Shown one piece after another: positions 7,159 to 10,515 of a DNA stretch of 10,515 nt; the stretch's first letter is position 1, and each line of letters starts with the position of its first letter. The notes under the pieces were generated by a model. The model had not been told where the DNA came from. It did no database searches and saw nothing but the letters and a program-made list of their open reading frames with translations. This DNA comes from an uncultured Collinsella sp. (lineage in GTDB: Bacteria; Actinomycetota; Coriobacteriia; Coriobacteriales; Coriobacteriaceae). Made by a program: the position numbers and the translations under genes. Where the stretch lies: assembly GCA_900547505.1 (NCBI GenBank), contig URGY01000049.1, positions 1-10,515 on the forward strand. Reading direction: 5' to 3'.

Positions 7159-8592
7159 ATGGCTGTTATTAATGTGCTGCCTTCGGATGGGAAGGTTGTT
7201 GACGAGGGTCCTGTTGGTTGCTCTGTTGATGTTTGCTGCGATGACTTTCGCCATCTCGATATTGGGCTACCGCCTGAGATTCTTCGTCTTAAGGATGCCG
7301 GGTATTTGACGCAGGCTGTTGCCGCCTGCGATCGCCTTTTGGAGCAGAACCCTGAGCCTTCGCTGGCTGCCTGCGTTCGCGCCGAGCGGTATCGCATGAT
7401 CGAGACGCCGCTTCATTTTTCGGTGTCGCGCGATCGAGCTATTGCGATGATCCGCGAGGAGTGGCCTGGGTTTACCGAGGAGCAGTTTGACGATCTGATT
7501 GACCGTAAGCGTATTGACTGGCGCTTTATCGATGGCGAGCTGTTCGTTCTCGACAACTTCCTCGCTTCGCTTCGCGTATATCCCAAAGAGGTTCCCGGCA
7601 TGCGTCCCGATCCTACGGACGGAATTGCACTGCGCAACGAGATGCTCAAGGAGATGGAGTCACAAAACGGATTGACTCGCGTTATTACGCTTAAGGCGTC
7701 CTTGTCTGTCCCCGGCGCTCTAGAGGGGGAGACCGTTCGCGCTTGGCTTCCCGTAGCCGCCACCTGCCGCCAACAGTCTCAGGTCGAGATTCTCGACATG
7801 ACGCCGGAGGGTGCTGTTGCTCCCGCGAACGCTTCGGCGCGTACCGCCTCGTGGTCTTCTTCGAGTGAGCGCTCATTCTCGGTGACTTATCGCTATCAAA
7901 TCAATGCCGCTTATCGCGATATTTATGGGGGTGCGCTTCCGTCGCATCCGTGTATGGACGCGCCGTTGCCCGAAGATATTTCTGAGGACCGTCCGCACAT
8001 TGCATTCACGCCGTATCTGCAGCAGCTGACGGCCGGTGTTGTTGACGGACTCGAGGATCCGCTCGATTGCGCCCGTGCTATCTATGATTACCTGACGCAG
8101 TATATCGACTATCGCTATCAGCCGCCGTACTTGCTTTTGGGATCTATTGCCGATGACTGCGCGCATTCGCTCCGCGGCGATTGCGGAGTTATGGCGCTCA
8201 CGTTTATCACCATGTGCCGTATCGCGGGCGTGCCTGCCCGTTGGCAGAGCGGCCTGTACGTTGCGCCCGATTCGGTGGGGTCGCACGACTGGGCAGAGTT
8301 CTATACGCCGCAGACCGGTTGGCTCAACGCCGACGTGTCATTTGGATCTTCTGCTCGCAGGATGGGGGAGGAGTGGCGCCGCCGTCACTACTTTGGCAAT
8401 CTCGACCCGTGGCGTATGGTGGCCAACAATCGATTCCAGGCAGAGTTTGAGCCCTCTTTCGACGGCATGCGCGAGGACCCTTACGATAACCAGATGGGTG
8501 AGGCTTCGGTCGACGGTCGCGGATGCCGTCAGCGCGAGATGCTCCGCACAGTCGAACTCATCGAAATGCTCGAAGTTCCATTTTCGGACTAA
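7159..8592 (+). CDS. Transglutaminase-like (papain-fold) domain protein, function unknown
   Basis: A 477-residue protein without visible signal peptide or membrane segment, so probably cytoplasmic. Residues 1-150 are charged and helical-looking and not recognised. About 170-260 has the strand-rich look, with an AWLP-type motif, of the domain that often precedes bacterial transglutaminase cores. The core follows at about 300-400: DCARAIYDYLTQYIDYRY, then LRGDCGVMALTF with candidate nucleophile Cys342, SHDWAEFY with His376 and LNADVSFG with Asp392. This Cys-His-Asp order and spacing matches the transglutaminase-like superfamily, whose bacterial members are mostly proteases, peptidases or amidases rather than cross-linking enzymes. 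The start at 7159 is chosen because GGAG (7148-7151) lies 7 bases before it; GTG at 7141 is in frame but has no such site. Codon use has more T-ending codons than fba or infC, suggesting modest expression. It has its own promoter and no functionally linked neighbour. Substrate unknown. Confidence 0.8.
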   Translation: MAVINVLPSDGKVVDEGPVGCSVDVCCDDFRHLDIGLPPEILRLKDAGYLTQAVAACDRLLEQNPEPSLAACVRAERYRMIETPLHFSVSRDRAIAMIREEWPGFTEEQFDDLIDRKRIDWRFIDGELFVLDNFLASLRVYPKEVPGMRPDPTDGIALRNEMLKEMESQNGLTRVITLKASLSVPGALEGETVRAWLPVAATCRQQSQVEILDMTPEGAVAPANASARTASWSSSSERSFSVTYRYQINAAYRDIYGGALPSHPCMDAPLPEDISEDRPHIAFTPYLQQLTAGVVDGLEDPLDCARAIYDYLTQYIDYRYQPPYLLLGSIADDCAHSLRGDCGVMALTFITMCRIAGVPARWQSGLYVAPDSVGSHDWAEFYTPQTGWLNADVSFGSSARRMGEEWRRRHYFGNLDPWRMVANNRFQAEFEPSFDGMREDPYDNQMGEASVDGRGCRQREMLRTVELIEMLEVPFSD

Positions 8593-8606
8593 TCGGTAGA
8601 AAGCTG

Positions 8607-8615
8607 TGATAAACT
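8607..8615 (+). promoter_or_regulatory. Candidate extended -10 promoter of tRNA-Leu
   Basis: TG-A-TAAACT at 8607-8615 is an extended -10 element 16 bases before the tRNA 5' end. I see no good -35. Confidence 0.35.
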
Positions 8616-8631
8616 AACTCACGCATTACGT

Positions 8632-8718
8632 GCCCGAGTGGCGGAATTGGCAGACGCAGTGGACTCAAAATCCACCGTTGGCAACAACGTGCGAGTTCGA
8701 GTCTCGCCTCGGGCACCA
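8632..8718 (+). tRNA. tRNA-Leu (anticodon CAA)
   Basis: A complete class II cloverleaf. The acceptor arms GCCCGAG (8632-8638) and CTCGGGC (8708-8714) pair perfectly. The D-stem is GCG/CGC. The anticodon stem GTGGA/TCCAC encloses CTCAAAA, with anticodon CAA at 8666-8668 reading the Leu codon UUG. The long variable arm CGTTG-GCAA-CAACG (8676-8689) is typical of tRNA-Leu. The T-arm GCGAG/CTCGC encloses TTCGAGT. Discriminator A8715 and an encoded CCA (8716-8718) complete the gene. It is 39 bases downstream of the transglutaminase-like gene and has its own terminator. Confidence 0.97.
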
Positions 8719-8737
8719 TACATGCAAGTGAGCGTTC

Positions 8738-8760
8738 AAGGGGGTTGCGGCCCCCTTTTT
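8738..8760 (+). terminator. Intrinsic terminator after tRNA-Leu
   Basis: AAGGGGG (8738-8744) pairs with CCCCCTT (8751-8757) across a 6-base loop, and the T-tract runs 8756-8760. It lies 20 bases after the tRNA and separates it from the infC operon. Confidence 0.9.
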
Positions 8761-8775
8761 CGTGTACGTAATGTG

Positions 8776-8799
8776 ATAACGCGCTGTACGTGTTATTAT
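8776..8799 (+). promoter_or_regulatory. infC operon promoter with overlapping palindrome
   Basis: An extended -10, TG-T-TATTAT (8791-8799), predicts transcription from about 8806 and a leader of about 175 bases. The best -35 is poor (GTGATA 8773-8778, spacer 15). An imperfect palindrome, ATAACGCG (8776-8783) with CGTGTTAT (8789-8796), 7 of 8 positions complementary, straddles the spacer and the -10, where a repressor would block polymerase. Confidence 0.5.
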
Positions 8800-8805
8800 T
8801 CGCAA

Positions 8806-8962
8806 GGCGTTGTTCCCGCAATGCCCTAAAGAGGAACCCGAGGGTTCCCACCTTTTGGCGCCAATGAGCAGCTGACTGGTCATACAACTTAGATTCCCTT
8901 CCTCAAATCGAGGAACTCTATGTGTACGACCTGGTTGCTGAGAAGCGCCGGGTTATTTTTTT
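8806..8962 (+). promoter_or_regulatory. Structured infC-rpmI-rplT leader with attenuator-like terminator (candidate L20/IF3 leader)
   Basis: The leader starts with a 7-bp hairpin, GGCGTTG/CAATGCC (8806-8825). Next, GGAACC-CGAG-GGTTCC (8833-8848) can form a local hairpin. Its left part, AACCCG (8835-8840), is also complementary to CGGGTT at 8949-8954, and GGCGC (8857-8861) is complementary to GCGCC at 8945-8949. That long-range helix ends directly before seven Ts (8956-8962), an intrinsic terminator just ahead of the infC ribosome site. A hairpin TTCCTC/GAGGAA (8899-8915) lies between. Firmicute operons with the same three genes have leaders where ribosomal protein L20 binds and promotes termination, so feedback control by L20 is the natural reading. 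I have not matched this to a covariance model. Confidence 0.6.
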
Positions 8963-8981
8963 ATGAATGGAGGTAGGGAAA

Positions 8982-9536
8982 ATAGCTAAGTCTGATGACA
9001 CCCGCATCAACGACGAGATCACTGCATCTTCGTGCCGTTTGATTGGCGTCGATGGCTCTCAGCTCGGCCTGTTCGCCATCCGCGATGCCCAGCGCGTCGC
9101 CGACGATCAGGGTCTCGACCTAGTCGAGATCGCTCCCAACGCGGAGCCGCCGGTCTGCAAGGTCATGGACTACGGTAAGTTCAAGTACCAGCAGGCCATG
9201 AAGGCCAAGGCTGCTCGTAAGAACCAGTCCAAGGTCGAGGTCAAGGAAATGAAGTTCCGACCCAAGATCGACGTTGGCGACTACGAGACCAAGAAGGGCC
9301 ATGTTCTGCGTTTCCTCAAGAAGGGCGCACGCGTTAAGATCACCATCATGTTCCGCGGCCGTGAGATGGCTCACCCGGAGCAGGGCCTTAACGTTCTCGA
9401 GCGTCTCGCCGAGGATCTCAAGCCTTACGCTACGGTCGAGTCCAAGCCTAAGATGGAAGGCCGTAACATGCTTATGCTGCTCGCCCCGATTAAGGGCGCC
9501 TTCGATGAGGATAAAGCGGCAAGCGATACCAAGTAA
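8982..9536 (+). CDS. infC: Translation initiation factor IF-3
   Basis: IF3 binds the 30S subunit, prevents premature 50S joining and checks start codon and initiator tRNA. Visible family features are the N-domain (RINDEI; LGLFAIRDAQRVADDQGLDLVEIAPNAEPP written here as two stretches, LGLFAIRDAQRVADD and QGLDLVEIAPNAEPP), the lysine-rich linker after VCKVMDYGKFKY, and the C-domain (EMKFRPKI, GHVLRFLKKGARVKI, FRGREMAHPEQG, ending near LAPIKG). The start is assigned to the AUA codon at 8982. GGAGG at 8969-8973 lies 8 bases before it, and translation from there begins MAKSDDTRINDEI, as expected for IF3. The in-frame ATG at 8967 overlaps that ribosome site and has none of its own, only a T-tract upstream. 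A rare start codon is a known infC trait that lets IF3 repress its own synthesis. The protein is 184 residues and first in infC-rpmI-rplT. Confidence 0.93.
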   Translation: MAKSDDTRINDEITASSCRLIGVDGSQLGLFAIRDAQRVADDQGLDLVEIAPNAEPPVCKVMDYGKFKYQQAMKAKAARKNQSKVEVKEMKFRPKIDVGDYETKKGHVLRFLKKGARVKITIMFRGREMAHPEQGLNVLERLAEDLKPYATVESKPKMEGRNMLMLLAPIKGAFDEDKAASDTK

Positions 9537-9568
9537 CTAGTGTTCTGTAACCGATTAAGGAGTATTTC

Positions 9569-9760
9569 ATGCCTAAGATGAAGTCCCACAGCGGCACCAA
9601 GAAGCGTTTCCGCAAGACTGGTACCGGCAAGCTTATGCGCGCCAAGGCTTTCAAGAGCCACATCCTGAGCAAGAAGTCCACCAAGCGTAAGCGTGGCTTC
9701 CGTCAGGAGACCGAGATCGCCGCTGCCGACCGCAAGGTCATCAAGTCGCGTCTCGCCTAA
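9569..9760 (+). CDS. rpmI: Ribosomal protein bL35
   Basis: A 63-residue, very basic protein of the large ribosomal subunit. It begins [20 protein letters not shown], the characteristic L35 N-terminus, and has the [15 protein letters not shown] segment; the length is normal for the family. AAGGAG at 9557-9562 lies 6 bases before the ATG. It is 32 bases after infC and 46 before rplT, in the widely conserved infC-rpmI-rplT operon, and is probably controlled with them through the leader upstream of infC. Confidence 0.97.
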   Translation: MPKMKSHSGTKKRFRKTGTGKLMRAKAFKSHILSKKSTKRKRGFRQETEIAAADRKVIKSRLA

Positions 9761-9806
9761 GTTCGCGTTCCCGTTTTTCGTTTTACCGTCTAGGAGTTGA
9801 TAGAAC

Positions 9807-10166
9807 ATGGCACGTATTAAGCGCGCTGTTGCCGCCAAGAAGAAGCGCCGTACCGTTATGCATCGTGCGAAGGGTTACTACGGTGCCGCTTCGCGTACTT
9901 ACAAGCATGCTAAAGAGCAGGTCCAGCACTCCCTGCAGTATCAGTATCGTGATCGCCGCAACAAGAAGCGCGAGATCCGTTCTCTCTGGATCACCCGTAT
10001 CAACGCTGCTGCTCGCCTGAACGACATCTCTTACTCTCAGTTCATGCACGGCCTGAAGGTTGCCGGCATCGAGCTCGACCGCAAGGTCCTGGCTCAGATG
10101 GCTTACGAGGACATCGAGTCCTTCAACGAGCTGGCTACCATCGCCAAGAAGGCTCTCGAGGCCTAA
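9807..10166 (+). CDS. rplT: Ribosomal protein bL20
   Basis: A 119-residue basic protein that binds 23S rRNA early in 50S assembly. Its long basic N-terminal extension (MARIKRAVAAKKKRRTV, AKGYYGAASRTYKHAKEQV), YRDRRNKKREIRSLWITRIN and AARLNDISYSQFMHGLKVAG, IELDRKVLAQMA are family hallmarks, and the length is standard. AGGAG at 9792-9796 lies 10 bases before the ATG. It is last in the operon, before a strong terminator. In Bacillus and E. coli, L20 also represses its own operon by binding a leader or intergenic RNA resembling its rRNA site; the leader before infC could serve this role here, which is inference. Confidence 0.97.
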   Translation: MARIKRAVAAKKKRRTVMHRAKGYYGAASRTYKHAKEQVQHSLQYQYRDRRNKKREIRSLWITRINAAARLNDISYSQFMHGLKVAGIELDRKVLAQMAYEDIESFNELATIAKKALEA

Positions 10167-10186
10167 TAGATTCTCTTGAATCGCTA

Positions 10187-10223
10187 GGGGAGTGTCGCGT
10201 TGTGCGCGGCGCTCCCTCTTTTT
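10187..10223 (+). terminator. Strong intrinsic terminator of infC-rpmI-rplT
   Basis: GGGAGTGTCGCG (10188-10199) pairs along its full length with CGCGGCGCTCCC (10205-10216), with two G-T wobbles and a 5-base loop, followed by TTTTT at 10219-10223. It begins about 20 bases after the rplT stop. Confidence 0.92.
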
Positions 10224-10515
10224 ATCTGAAGCGCTGGTTTATATAGCAAAAGCGCGGGTAGATAGACACTTACAGGTGACCGATCTTTATATATCTCTTA
10301 ACCGAAGGGTCATCATCTGATACGTGCAGTATTTCTGCACCAGCCTTTCTATGACTTATATAGGAAGCAATGTATTGTGTAGGACTTGTGAAGAGTGGAA
10401 TTGACGTCCCACAGGGCTTCGCGGTCTGGCAATATATCTCCTTGCCGCGCGGCCCGGTGCAACCGGATCAGCCGCGGGGCGTGCACCTTGAGAACCGGAT
10501 ACTGCGAGGATGGAC
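10224..10515 (+). other. Non-coding right edge; possible leader of an rRNA operon
   Basis: There is no convincing gene in these 292 bases. The left part is AT-richer and holds a hairpin GTGCAG-TATTT-CTGCAC (10324-10340). TTGACG, a good -35 match, is at 10401-10406, but no -10 lies at proper spacing (CAATAT at 10430 is 23 bases away). From 10440 the sequence is GC-rich with GGTGCA (10456-10461) able to pair with TGCACC (10482-10487). It then reads CCTTGAGAACCGGATA (10486-10501). TTGAGAAC followed by GGATA or similar is recalled from 16S leaders and 16S-23S spacers of actinobacteria, where it lies in the antitermination/processing region. The sequence ending here fits assembly collapse at a multi-copy rRNA operon. 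No rRNA itself is visible. Confidence 0.35.

Noticed and set aside
8963..8989. Eight-codon upstream reading frame overlapping the infC start
   Set aside because: ATG at 8963 leads to TAA at 8987 in another frame. It has no ribosome binding site and follows the T-tract directly, so chance is the simplest explanation.
10401..10435. Complete sigma-70 promoter TTGACG/CAATAT
   Set aside because: The spacing of 23 bases is too long for a functional pair, so only the -35-like hexamer is noted.

Overview
The window is a high-GC bacterial contig with strongly biased codon use. It probably comes from the class Coriobacteriia (Actinomycetota), and Collinsella or a close relative is my best guess. That rests on overall protein character and gene content recalled from family knowledge, not on a database search. 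The first 26 bases are not genomic: they are the 3' end of an Illumina Nextera (Tn5) adapter, so the left edge is an artificial sequence end that truncates the first gene. The right edge stops in what may be the untranslated leader of an rRNA operon, a repeat that often breaks assemblies.

Layout, all genes on the + strand. (1) 27-5074: the C-terminal part of a RecJ exonuclease fused in one reading frame to a complete superfamily 2 (RecQ-like) helicase, followed after 15 bases by rel, a bifunctional (p)ppGpp synthetase/hydrolase. (2) A hairpin terminator, then a metallo-beta-lactamase-fold hydrolase gene (5163-5845) broken by a single-base frameshift near 5490. (3) fba, class II fructose-bisphosphate aldolase (6040-6906), with its own promoter and a strong ribosome binding site. 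(4) A roughly 120-bp palindromic element filling most of the gap after fba, then a probable terminator and promoter. (5) A cytoplasmic transglutaminase-like protein (7159-8592). (6) tRNA-Leu(CAA) with encoded CCA and a clear terminator. (7) A structured leader with an attenuator-like terminator, then infC-rpmI-rplT (IF3, L35, L20) and a strong terminator. (8) About 290 bases with no gene at the right edge.

Most of the window is core housekeeping: DNA repair, stringent response, glycolysis, translation. The parts that most repay a second look are the RecJ-helicase fusion, the infC start region (apparent AUA initiation codon plus a leader that can form a terminator), the long palindrome after fba, and the frameshift in the hydrolase gene. 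I see no CRISPR array, prophage, insertion sequence or defence island, and no clearly undescribed multi-gene system.
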